From Undaria pinnatifida (lineage: Eukaryota; Sar; Phaeophyceae; Laminariales; Alariaceae), in assembly GCA_012845835.1 (NCBI GenBank), contig JABAKD010000016.1, positions 19,883,196 to 19,947,195 on the forward strand: a stretch of 64,000 bases of DNA. The letters run 5' to 3'. This document shows, one piece after another, positions 12,801 to 24,800 of this stretch. Positions within the stretch are counted from its first letter, which is position 1. Each line of letters begins with the position of its first letter. A program made the position numbers and the translations under genes. The notes under the pieces were generated by a model that saw nothing but the letters and a program-made list of their open reading frames with translations, was not told where the DNA came from and made no database searches.

Positions 12801-15800
12801 GTAGTCGGAAAAGAGGAACCGTTGGCATGCGTGCAAAGGGCTGTGTGGGGCATGTTGTACGCAGATGACGCAGGAATTGTTTCGAAGTCGGCGGAAGGCC
12901 TTGCTAAAATGATGACAGTCATCGTGACTGTCTTCGAAGCAGCAGGCCTCACGGTATCGGCAAAGAAGACAGAGACGATGCTGCTACGAACACCGGACCA
13001 GACATCCCTCGCCCCACCGCTCGCGATCGAAGCATCAGGCCAGAGGTATAAACAGACGACCCAGTTTTTATACCTAGGCGGCATTATCCACGAAAGCGCT
13101 GACCTCTCGCTCGAAATCGAACGACGGATCCGTCTCATGCGGGCATGCCTCAAACGGTTTGGCCCGGAATTGTATGACAGGACGACCGCCCCGCTTAGTC
13201 TGAAAGTCCGCATGCTGAAGGCCGAGGTCATTGAGACCCTGCTGTACGGGTGTGTGACGTGGACCCTCAATGCGGACCACTTCGCCAAGCTCCGATCAGC
13301 CCACCACGAAGTCCTTTTGCGAGTCATTGGCTTCCAGCGCCGATTACGCACCGACCACACCACCCTCTCGTACGCGAAGGCCCTCAGGATGACACGATGC
13401 GAGAGCATCGAAACGACCATCCGTAAACGGCGGCTCTTCTTTGCCGGGGCCCTGGTGCGACAACACAAGGGGCGACTGCCCCGTCGGTTGATGTTCGGGA
13501 CGATCGCTGGTGGGGAGAACCCGAAACCAGGCGGACAACTTAAGACTTGGCCTAGAGCCATAGCTGAGGACCTTAGGGTGTTCAAAGCCAACGAGGGATC
13601 AACGGAACACTCCCCCTTAGTTTTTGGAGTTGGGACCGCGCTGTGGCCCACTGCAGCAAAAAAGGTGGGCAAGTGGTACCGGGGGGTCCTCGAAGCAGCT
13701 GAACGGTTCATGGGCAGGTGGCACGAGGATGAGGCAAAGCTGAGTAGACAGCGCCGCGCATCCGCCGTGGGTGGTGTCGAAGGGAACGGGGGAAGGGGGG
13801 GCAGCAGGAGGGGTAGAAGGAACACCGCCCAAGGGTATGGGGGCAGGGGGGGGGACAGGAGGAGTAGAAGGGAAACCGCGGTAGATGAAAGTAGGAAGGA
13901 GACCGCAGACAGGGTAGCAAGGTACCAGGCCGACTAGTAGGTGGAACCTTTCTATCTATGCCACTCGTACCGCCAACTGCTGCGGCTGCTCGGAATGTGA
14001 TGTCTTGGTACTTTGATTTTTCCGTGAATTTATTTATTTTATTTTATTTTATTTTTTTCTTTCCCCTTCTTATCCTTATGAAGGGAGTCTTGCATGGTGG
14101 GTAGGTGACGAGCCTGTTTTATTTGGCCCTCCCAGTCTTCCTTCTTCTACTTGTTTCTTTTTTCCGGGGTATTTTTTCCCTTTCTTTCCCCCTTGCATGT
14201 CCATTTTGGCTCATGCTCGGGGTATGTTTCTATCTCCCGTGCTTTGGCTCCCCTTTTTATTTATTTATTTATTTATTTTGTCTTGGTTTCTTTCGTTGTT
14301 TCTCTCTTTTACAAGGTATTTTGGTTTAATGAGAAGAACACAAAGGGGGGAGGGGGGGAAACAGGAGGAGTAGAAGGAAAGCCGTCCAAGGGAATGGGGG
14401 CAGGGGGGGCAACAGGAGGAATAGAAGGGAGACCGCGGTGGACGAAGGCAGGAAGGAGATGGCAGACAGGGTAGCAAGGTACCAGGCCGACTAGTAGGTA
14501 CATAGCACTTTTCGTCTTTCTCTGGGGTATTTTTTTTCCCCTTTGTTCCCTCCTTGCGTGTCCAGGTTTTTGGCTCGTGTTCGGAGTATCTTATTTTGGT
14601 TTTACTTTACTTTATTTTATTTCATTTTATTATGTTTCTTTTCCGAGCTTTGGCTCTCCTTTGCGGTTGGGTTGTTTCTTCGATTTCCCCTTCATTTTGT
14701 TTGTTTCATTTTTTGTTTTATTTTTATCTTTGTTTTTATTTGTTTTCTTTTTTTGTTTTTTGTTTTTTGTTTTTTGTTTTTTGTTTTTTGTTTTTTGTTT
14801 TTTGTTTTTGTTTTTGTTTTTGTTTATTTCTTATTTCTCTCTTCCAATGTATTTCTGTTGCTGACGTATGTATGTTGTGCCTGTCGTACCCAGTACTAGG
14901 GCATGACATTGCGTTGTCGAATGCATTACGATGCATTATCTCTGTGTCGTGGCTTGTGACCACAGAGCTGATCTTTCTAGGGTGAAGAATCAGTACGGAC
15001 ACTGGGTGTGCTGGATGTCGACGAGTAGAAGAACGGTTTAATGTGAAGAACACACACACACACACCACACGTCGGTTGCCAATACTACTGATATTGTGGC
15101 CAGGCCGTGTCATTGCTCACTGAGTTGCGTTTTCATCGTTTCTCTCAAGGTCGGTTTTGGATGGACAAGGTATACAAGTACCACGGCAATGGAAAGATCC
15201 TCAGAAGAGAAGCCGCAGAAAAATCGCGTCATACAAGTATGAATGTATTTGCTACTGCTTTGAATGTTGTCATTCGTACTGTAGTACTCTTTATATACCG
15301 GCCAGTTTGTTGCTTGTCATCCGAAGATGTGCACAGCATGAGCTTCAACGTAGATCACTCCTGCTATAAAACTACTATTTAACACTCCCAGGGACGAAAT
15401 TGTGGTGGTGATGGTGGTGATGGTGGTGATGGTGATGGTTGTGATGGTTGTGATAACTTTCTGATTGTGAGGCATTGGACCTGCTTCCGCGGTGCCTACA
15501 TCCTGTATGTACAAGTACATCCTGTATGTACAAGTACATCCTGGCACCCGGGTCACGTTCTCGTGTAAGTTTTTTTTTTTTTTGTTTCGCTTTTTTGATT
15601 GTGTGTCTGCTCGCGGCCGCAGGCATTGCTTCGTACCTTCCTTACGTCATACCTCCGTTCTTCCCTCCCTTCTTCTGATAATACTTATTTCTAGTTGTCG
15701 ATGTTGAATCTCACGCTGCTCCTTGTAGCATGAAGAATAAAAATTCCGGTGCCACAGGTGCAAATAAATATAATTACGGTAAGAGAAGCTCAATATGTTG

Positions 15801-18800
15801 CAGTATCTCCCCTAGCAATCAACATGTTCACGCTTGGCGCACGCGAGATCTGCCTGGTCGACGAAACTCCGACGTGCTCCGTGCCGGCATTGTAGGGATG
15901 CGAGAGTATGCGCATGAAATGAGTGCACCCTCGCCCGCCCTCCCCTCATGGCACCGTGCACCATGGTCCTTCTTACCGTTACTTGAACACATCGCACAGG
16001 CGACATCATCCCTCCTATTGATGATCTTCTGAAGATTTGCGTCTTTCAGAGAAGGCCGATCCCTGCGCTGTATGGTCTGCGTTGCCTATACAAAGATCAG
16101 GTTGCCGGGTGGAATCCGGATGCTATTATAGCACATAATTGCTGGGGTGGATTTGTACTACACCGATCCTGCACTACACATCATGCCCCGACAGATACAT
16201 GATCTGTTTCACCTATCCCTGAGGTCCACTGTAAATTGGACGAAATGAAACACGATAAAGGCAGCATCTCCACCTTTCTCAGTCGAGCTGAAGCTGTCCT
16301 ATGTGACGACTGGTCTGTACTCGTGTGGGGGCTCTGTATAGCCGTTCAGTCAACCGGGAAACGAACATACTCTCGAATGAAAACTAAAAACAAACGGGGA
16401 TATTTCTTCCCTCCCCACCGTTGTTTTCTTGTCTTTCATCAGACTAACTACGATAGATATCCGTAAAATAGATCACCTAAAGCGTGATCTGTCCGATGTG
16501 TGGTTACTTGACCATCTAGATCGTGATTTGTCCGATGTGTGGGTACTTCAAAAGACATGCTGTATATGATGTACCTGTGCGTATGCCCTTCAATCCCCCA
16601 CCGACATCCAACCAAGGGGGCGATGGAGGCGACATGTCGGGCGTCATGGGGTTCCGCCGCATGGGCATGTTCAGCTAGGTGGAAGTCCTGATCACGTGAC
16701 CAGGACTTCCACCTCGCTGAACATCCCCATCCGGCCGATCCCATTACGCGCGACGTGTCGCCTCCATCGCCGCCCTGGTTGGATGCCGGTGGGGGATTGG
16801 GAAGAGCATAGGCACAGTACAACACATACAGCATGTCTGCTAAAGTTGACCTCACATTGGACAGATCACGATCTACTGTACACCGATCCTGCACTACACA
16901 TCATGCCCCGACAGATACATGATCTTTTTCACCTATCCCTGACGTCCATTGTAAATTGGGCAAAATGAAACACGATGAAGGCAGCATCTCCACCTTTCTT
17001 AGTCGAGCTGGAGCTGTCCTATGTGACGACTGGTCTGTACTGTTGTGGAGGCTCTGTATAGCCGTTCAGTATACCGGGAAACATACTCTCGAATAAATGC
17101 TAAAAGCAAACGGGTATGTTTCCTCCCTCCCCACCGTTTTCATCTTGTCATTCATCCGACTAACTATAGTAGATGTCCGTAAAATAGATAACCTAGCGTG
17201 ATCTGTCCCATGTGTGGTTACGTGATCATCTAGATCGTGATCTGTTCAAAGTGTGGTTACTTGATAATCTAGATCGTGATTTGTCCGATGTGTGGTCACT
17301 CCAATAGACATGCTGTATACGGTGTATCTGTGCGCGTGTGCCCTTCCTAATCCCCCGCCGACATCCAACCAGGGTGGCGATGGAGACATGTCGCGTGCCA
17401 TTGGATTCGGCCGGATGGGCCTGTTTGCGGAGATGGATGTCCTCATCAGGTGAGGATGGGGCAGGGTTTTTACTTTTTTATTTTGCGTTATCGTTGCTGT
17501 TGCTGTGCAGCTCTTTGTCTTTCAATTTCATTTTCGAGCGCAGCGAGATTCCAATTTCCGACAATGTAAAACAATAGGGGCTGACCCCTAGACCCGCATG
17601 CCCGCTTTTCTATGCGTGTTTTGGTGCGTGCGCGTCCCATTCGACGACCGGGATCAGAATAATGGCTAGTAAGGTGGTAAACGGGGCACGATTCCAGCAT
17701 CTTGTCGGTTTTGGTTGGGCTGGACTTGGTTGACTCGGGTTGGGTTGGGTCTTCGCTGCTTCCCACCTATGCACATGGTTGACACCAGTTTCAAACATTC
17801 ACCAGCACGAATCCTAGCGAGGGTTGCAGTATATTTGCGTTACCGCTGCTGTTGATGTGCAACGCATTGTACTGTATAATGTTTCTATTGCATGGCTGCT
17901 GTGGTTGTTGGTGGTGCTTAGCGCTTTGTCTTTCGATACTATCGAGTTACTTCTGCTGTTGTTGGTGTGCAGCGCTGTTGTCTTTTGTTGTTATCGCGTT
18001 CGTGGTGCTGTTGCTGTGCAGCGCTTCGTCGCTATTAAGGTTTTTTTGCCGCTCGACAATGTGCGGCATGACTGAGCTTCAACGTCGACCACTCACATTT
18101 TTTTCCAGAAAGTGAAAGCAGCCTAGGGGATTTACCGCTGCACGGTAGAAGTCCCTCTGTAGTGGCGGTTGTCTGCTACCCTGTAAAATCGCTGGCGTAG
18201 TATCTATTAATAGTGACATGTGCTGTGTTATATTGTGCTGTACTATTGTGTATCGTGTTGTGCCGTGCCTTGCGGCGGTGCCACACGCTGCGACTTTTAC
18301 TGTGCTGTGCTTTGCTGTGCCGTCACGTGTTGCGCCGTACTGTGTTTTAAGGTACTTGAAAAAACGCACCCACAGCAGTCTTCCTTGCCTCCCCTCCTTA
18401 GCTATGGACCCAGCATCATCCATTTACCTTTGCTCGTTGTCCCTATTCCTTATTCCCCCGCCCCTACGTATTCACCCGAGCCTGTTATCCCACCGCTATC
18501 CCTTGTCCCTATTCCTATACCCCCCCGCCCGTCCTCCTACGTTGATATTTGTTCGCCGTGCGTAGGATGCCGGACCACCCCCATATCAACCAGGCGCTGG
18601 GAATTAATGATACCGACCAGAACAACTTCTGGCTGGTGTACCCGCTGGCTGACGGGGATCTTTTGGAAGACATCGCCAAACGGACCAAAATGGTCGAGAG
18701 TGAAGTCATGCGGTGAGGTTGACTAAGAAAATATAGCATATTTATTCCAGTCTTGCCTTCCAAGGTCGTTGCCATCGTCGTTTCGTTTTTTTTGTTCCTT

Positions 18801-21800
18801 TTCCTGGTATACATCACGAAATGTCTGCCATGTTTGCCATCCTTCAATGTGCAGCAGCACGAGCTACAATGCCGATTACGCGTACACATCCACATAACGT
18901 AGAATCAAGCCAACACGGGGAATTCACGAAACGAGGGATCTAATTTTTGTTGCTCGGATTGCTGTTGTATGGTCTCCCTCTACCATCAAAAACAAGTAAT
19001 ATCTTGAAAAAATAAGAAACGCTTTCAATTTCCACCCCCTACCCCCATCGATATATCCCCTGAGCAGTTTTTTTTTTGTTCCGGTAATAAGTACCATGGT
19101 AGGTGCTGTTGTCGGAACGTCGTGTAGTTGCCGTTATGTTTGCTATCCGACAGTGTGCAGCATGTCATAATCTTCATCGGCGATCACTCCTGAGCATTAT
19201 TGTTATAACATCATTGTTCCTATTATGTTGTTGCTGCTGTTGATGCTATTTGTTGTTTGTTGTTGTTGCTGCTGTTGTTGTTGTTGTTGTTGTTGTTGTT
19301 TTATTGCTGTTGTAGCTGCTGTTGCTGTTGTTGCTGTTGTTGCTGTTGCTGCTGTTTGTTGTTGTTTGTTGTTGTTGTTTCATTGCTGCTGTTGTTGTTT
19401 TATTGCTGTTGTTGTTGTTGCTGTTGTTGCTATTGTTGTTGATGTTGTTAATGATGTTGTTGATGTTGTTGTTGTTGGCGCTGCCTCTGCCGCTGCTGCT
19501 GATGTTGTTGTTGTTGTTGTTGTTGTTATTGTAATTGTTGTAGGTTATGGTGTTCCGTCTGGAGAGGATGGGTGGCCAATAGTTACATGACTACAAGGCA
19601 TGCAATGGATGAAGACGCTCCCCCTCCTCCCGCCTCCCGTCCGACCCCCCTACGGACTACGGCAATGCATGACAATCGTAACACCTCCCCCTCCCCGTCT
19701 CCGCTGAATCCCGGCAATGCTTGCAGCCTGGTCATCGAGGGCGGCACCGGGGCTAGCTGTATGCATGACAACGGTTACGTGCACAACGACATAAAGGCTG
19801 AGAACATCTTAGTCTTCTCCTCCGGCCCGGGTACCAAAACAACGGGCAAGATAGCGGACCTTGGCCTGGCCCGTGGTGAGCGAAAAACAATGAGGAGTGG
19901 TGCAGTGTGTGCTGTGGTGTAGTGTGCGGTGCTGTGCTATGACGCTGTGGTGTGGTGTGCTGTTGTGTCGTGTGCTGTGGTTTTTCTGTTGGCTTCGGGA
20001 AGCGTTCTGCACGGGATGGAGAAAGACGGTGGGGTGGCGGCGGGGGGAGCAGGGGTAGGAACGGTACGTGTGCAATAAAGTGGTTGGATGGTTTAGGTGT
20101 ATGCATTTATAAACTGCAGTACGTCTTTATTAGCTCGGAGATGTCCTTCCCCTGCCACCGCCGTTACCGATTATGCCATTGTGACTTGTTTCCGTTGCCG
20201 CTAACGCCATCGCCGCCACCGCAGCCATCACCACTATTTTGGCCGAACGTAACACTCTCGCCCCTACTTCCGCCTTTCCTTTTGGTACCCGCGTCCATCA
20301 ACTTCACACCAACACGGCGTGAAAACAACAACAACAACAACAGCGATCGGTGACATGCGGCGAGGGGGAACTCTCGGGGGAACTCCGCCCGAAGCAATGC
20401 AGGGTAGACAGGTTCCGTGCCATCCCAGTCAGGACGTTTTCGCCTTCGCGCACATGGTCCTTGTTTTGGTGGCGAAGGTGGAGTGTAAATTCGCCAACAT
20501 GTTTGCTAGCCAGGTGAGTGTTGTGGTGGGTTGGCGCGAGCTTGCGAATTCGACCGTCTGGACATTGAATGGTGGATAGGGAAGAGTAGGGAAGGGTAGG
20601 GTAGGGCAGGGTAGGGTAGGGTAGAGTAGGGTAGGGTAGGGCAGGGTGGGGTAGAGTAGGGTAAGGTAGGATAGGGTAGGGTATGCTATGGTAGGGTAGG
20701 GTACGGTAGCGTACGGTAGGGTGAGGTAAGGTAGAGCAGGGTAGGGTAGGGTAGAGTAGGGTGGGGTAGGATAGGGCAGGGTAAGGTAAGGTAGAGCAGG
20801 GCAGGGTAGGGTAGGGTAGGGTACGGTAGGGTAGGGTAGGGTACGGTAGGGTGAGGTAAGGTAGAGCAGGGTAGGGTAGGGTAGATTGGAGGAGGCTTTG
20901 GCAAGGATATAGCGTGTCGACAAAGGACATTGCGGGGACTTGAACCCCACATCATGCGGTTGTTAGAGATTAATCAAAACCAGTAAAAGCCGGCGGTCGA
21001 CACTGGGGGTTATTTGAACTCCACATTCCGCTTTTGTAAGAGATACAGCATGACCACGGAGCTATGGTACCCACCAGCGCTGATTGCTAGCCCGTGGTCG
21101 TGGTTCATCTCTAGCATTGCGAGCAAGTCATCAGACGCGATGAACAACATACGAGTGCACTGTGTTTTGGTCCTTCTCCAGGTCACGCCAAGCCGTCACG
21201 TTGCCCGCCTTGGTTTAGGGTTTAGGGTTTGAGCGTTGGGGTTTGATATAATTTCCGGCAGTCATCACAACCGGGTTAGCTTGTTTGTCACCTCGTGATG
21301 TCGTCGTCGTGGCCGAATAAATTTCCTTGCCGTCGTGTAAATCCCTTCATTACCACGCAGTTACGTATTCGTCATATTAATTTTGTCGTCGTCGCTGAGT
21401 GAAATTTGATCGTCGATACATGGTACGTATCATTCGTATGTACCTTAAAGGTCTTCAGCTCCTTCTGTCTTTCTTTGTCACCGCGTACAATCCGTCCTCG
21501 GCGCGGCGAATAAGCAACTAAAAAACCCTCCTTTGTCGCCCTTCGCCACCGGTGACCGGTTCCTTGTCCCTCGTTGCTTACAACGTTAGCTTTGCATGAC
21601 GGCGGACGACAAGAGGCGGTTGGTGGCTATGGATGCCGAGTCTGCAAGGATCTACATCGTGAGTTAGCCCGCGTTGTTGCCAGGCTGGCAGACCCTTCCC
21701 CCCCTTCTGCCTTTGTTGCTTACAATAACGTGTGTAATCGCTGACACTCCGATTTGGCTCAAAATCTCACTACATTTTCTCTTCCTTAGTTATTTCCTTC

Positions 21801-24800
21801 CTTCCTTTCTTCTTTCGTTCTGTTCCTAGTTTATGTGCGTTGTCTTCGGCCTTGACCTCGACGTAGACTGGCCTTGAGAAAGGTAGCATTTTCTTGCCAA
21901 AACCCACGCGGCGCCCCAGCAACTGAGGAGCCTTGGGTACTGAGTATTGTGTGAAGAGCATTGGTCACTTACGGTTTACCATGTTCATCGGTTTGGCTTT
22001 CGATCTTTCTCGCACCCCCGGTTTTCGGCCATCGTAGAGCTCCATGGCAAACGAGCCTCGGAAAAAAGAGGTGCACCTCTAAAGGTAGCATACGCCTTGA
22101 CCTTGACAATGACCTCCACCTTGAGACCAAGGCTAGTACTGTACACGGTAGAGGGGTCCCCCTTTAGGGGCGACCAAGACTAATAATGTATACGGTAGGG
22201 GTCCCCCTTTAGGGGCGACCAAGGCTACTACTGTATGCGGTAGAGGGGTCCCCTTTTAGGGGCGACCAAGGCTACTGCTGTATACGTTAGGGTTGGAACA
22301 ACTGGCTACGTAATTCTTTTTTTTTTCGTGCTTTTGTGTTTCACGACATGCGCCACGGCCATGGAAGTGCTTAATACGGTGTACTAGTAAAACAGAGATC
22401 GAGGTACAGAGCTATTCGCGCGGGTAGCCTATATAGGGAAGCGAAGTTTGGGGCTTTCCCACCTATCGTGGCTTTGATGAGGCTTTAGCTGGTGGCTACC
22501 TTGTTTCTTTGCAATATTAATCGTGGGCGCTCTTCGGTTTCTTCGCTATGGGTACCACCAGCAGGGGACGGTTTATTACGCTGCGAGAAAAAAAACAATA
22601 ATAGCATTTTCACGAGCCTTGTTCTTAGCGAGACACAACACCTCTTGCTCCGGTGGTCTATGCTCGGTCGAAATGGGCGTACCCCCCCCTACCGTAGCGT
22701 TGGTTTCGACCTTGACCTTGACCTTGACCTCCGCCCTAACATAGACCTTGACTTGCATTGGCCTTGACCTTGACATTGACATTGACCGTGGGCTTGACCT
22801 TGGCCTTGACCTTGACCTTCGCCCTAACCTTGACCTTGACCTGGACATTGACATTGACCGTGGGCTTGACCTTGGCCTCGACCTTGACCTTGGCCTTGAC
22901 CTTGTCCTTCGCCCTAACCTTGACTTGACCTTGACATTGGCATTGACATTGACATTGACCGTGGGCTTGACCTTGGCCTCGACCTTGACCTTGGCCTTAA
23001 CCTTGACCTTCACCCTAACCTTGACATTGACATTGACATTGACCGTGGGCTTGACCTTGGTCTCGACCTTGACATTTGCCTTGACCTTGACCTTGGCCTT
23101 GACCTTGACCTTTACATTATAATTAACCCCTCGCCTGCTCATTTGGTTTTGCACGTGACGCCACGCGCAGGAGTATATGACAATAAGGAATCTGACGGAA
23201 CCTAGCTTTCGAGGTGCCGTCCTCAACCCGAGCATTGTGTCTGCTCAGTTCCAGCACATGAGCCATGAGGTAAGAACCGTTTGTGTGTGTCTGGATGGCT
23301 CTTCCTTCGTACGTACGTAAGGACAGTTGATGTCGAACGAAAATTGAGTATCGACAGATTTAGCCGAACTCGTAGCAGCACCGCCCCCCTGTTGGTGACT
23401 GATTAAAAATCGCTCGTCGAGTTTCTGTAGAGCTGTTAATTTCTTTACAAGGGTGGCCCTTGGTTTTGGGTACAATCTGCGTGGAGTTAGTGTGAAATAT
23501 CTTTGATGCATATATTTTGCAATGAGATCTCCAGCGATGGCTCGTGCGAGACGATACCGTGGTTCGGCCTTCCCGCCGTAATACCCCCGCCCGCCAGTTC
23601 TTTCCCTTCCATTTCCCTTATTTTGATTTTCCCGACACCTCTCCGACCGGTTTCTGCCTCCACCGCATCTGCTGTTAGCGCTGCTGCCGCCGCCCCCGTC
23701 CACCCCTGCCACCAATCCCTATCCTTGCGCCGCCCCTACCCTCTTCCCGTTCCCCGTCTCACGTAAACTATTTGCCGCGTTTTTCGAAGCTTATCCAGCT
23801 CATCGACCCAGCGTTAGCCGTCAACCCCAGCGAGCGCCCCTCGATGCAACAACTGCTGCGGGGCATGATTGGCCTATATGGCCGTCAACTGAAATTTGAG
23901 AAGACTTCTTCCGCGGCTGTGGCTCCAGCTGCGGCTGAACCTTTGTCGGGCGCTCCTTCGGCAACCGATGCCTTGGCCGTTGGCGCTATCGCAGCCCTTC
24001 CTGGTGTGGTGGGACTTTCTGCGGAGGAAGCCGCTGCTGGTGATGCAGCTAGTGCTGCTGTTTCTGCCACTGTCGCTGCCGCCGCCATCCCCGCTTCTCA
24101 TGCTCGTTATGCTGGGGACGTTCCCCCCACGCTACCCGTTGCGAAAGAGAACGCAGCACCAAAAGACACTGCACGCGTCCGGAGGCTTCCTCCGGGTCTA
24201 TTTGGTGGTGTTGGCAGTGTTGGTGGTGGTGGCGGCGATTGTGGTGCTGAAGATGGTGGTACGGCTTCGGGAGGTATTTTCCCAACGCCGGCTGTTGCTA
24301 CAGCTGACACAGCTCCATACGGCACAGCAACCGTCCAGAGACTTCCTCCGGGTCTGCTTGTCGCCGACAGTGGCGGAGCCAGTCTACCCGCGCCTACCCC
24401 CGCTGCCACGGCTGCAGCCATCACCACCACCACCGCTTCCGCTGCTACCGTCATCACCGCCACCGCAACTGTCATCGTCGATAGAGGAAACGGAGCGGTG
24501 CGCTATCCCCGTTCGGAGGGTAACACCACGACGCCGGCAGTCACGAGTGGTGCCATCGGCAAAGGCGCTGGTGATAGCTACGATGCCAGCGGTGGTGGCA
24601 ATGGTGGAGGAGCGCATGCTGATGGCTACGCCGTTCAGGGGCCGGCACCAGAGCCTGCCATGGAACGGGTCACAAAAGGGAGCACAGCCAGGATTAATGC
24701 TGTATACGGTTGGACGGCTGCTTCCGAAACAGCAACAGGTCATTTCGGCTTTCCGAGACACGCGCCGACACCACATGTTAAATTGCCGAGGTCACCAACC

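Larger units (their letters stand above)
10030..15066 (+). mobile_element. RTE-like non-LTR retrotransposon (LINE), apparently intact
   Basis: One long ORF (10206-13937) encodes an endonuclease and reverse transcriptase, followed by a G/A- then T-rich 3' region that ends in an (AC)n run at about 15049-15066. A single ORF, an APE-type nuclease and a short-period repeat at the 3' end are features of the RTE clade; the assignment is inference. The 5' end is not exact: it lies after the dispersed repeat that ends near 10025. The 3' region is present twice in tandem. It is inserted in intron 2 of the kinase gene in the sense orientation. Confidence 0.85.
9120..17372 (+). other. Kinase gene intron 2 (8.25 kb), host of a LINE
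   Basis: GTGAGA to CCAG. It contains a SINE-like repeat (about 9290-9590), a copy of the GGCCATGG repeat family (about 9845-10020), a full LINE (about 10030-15066), a GGTGAT microsatellite (15402-15456), an 18-bp repeat (15502-15545), and the duplicated block that carries extra helix-C exon copies (16158-17449). The LINE lies in the sense orientation of the gene. Confidence 0.75.
16158..17449 (+). repeat. Tandem plus inverted duplication in kinase intron 2/exon 3
   Basis: A block of about 530-570 bp occurs at 16158-16697 and again at 16878-17449, starting with CACCGATCCTGCACTACAC and ending in the helix-C exon. The copies share long runs such as CTATGTGACGACTGGTCTGT and differ by scattered changes. 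Between them lies a roughly 190-bp inverted copy of the block's end (16698-16880). So exon 3 exists three times, and only the last copy keeps frame and splice sites. Confidence 0.8.

Noticed and set aside
12138-13832. Long minus-strand frames opposite the LINE ORF (up to 347 residues)
   Set aside because: Shadows of the plus-strand reverse transcriptase gene; no domain of their own.
19225-19590. Poly-Cys, poly-Leu and poly-Val frames
   Set aside because: TTG/TGC trinucleotide repeat in kinase intron 4; all frames stay open by composition.
20304-20950. Leu-Pro-Tyr-Pro repeat frames on the minus strand
   Set aside because: They are the complement of the GGGTA array in kinase intron 6; open only because the 5-bp unit has no stop in that strand.
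21008-21064. tRNA-like stretch on the minus strand (GCTCCGTGGTCATGCTG ... AGTTCAAATA)
   Set aside because: The boxes are weak and the arms do not pair; not a tRNA gene, at most a SINE head.
21213-21232. TTTAGGGTTTAGGG, telomere-like
   Set aside because: Only two units, inside an intron; too short to be an interstitial telomere.
22576-23235. 219-residue minus-strand frame of Val-Lys repeats, and the matching Leu-Thr frame on the plus strand
   Set aside because: Both are translations of the TTGACC hexamer array inside kinase intron 7.
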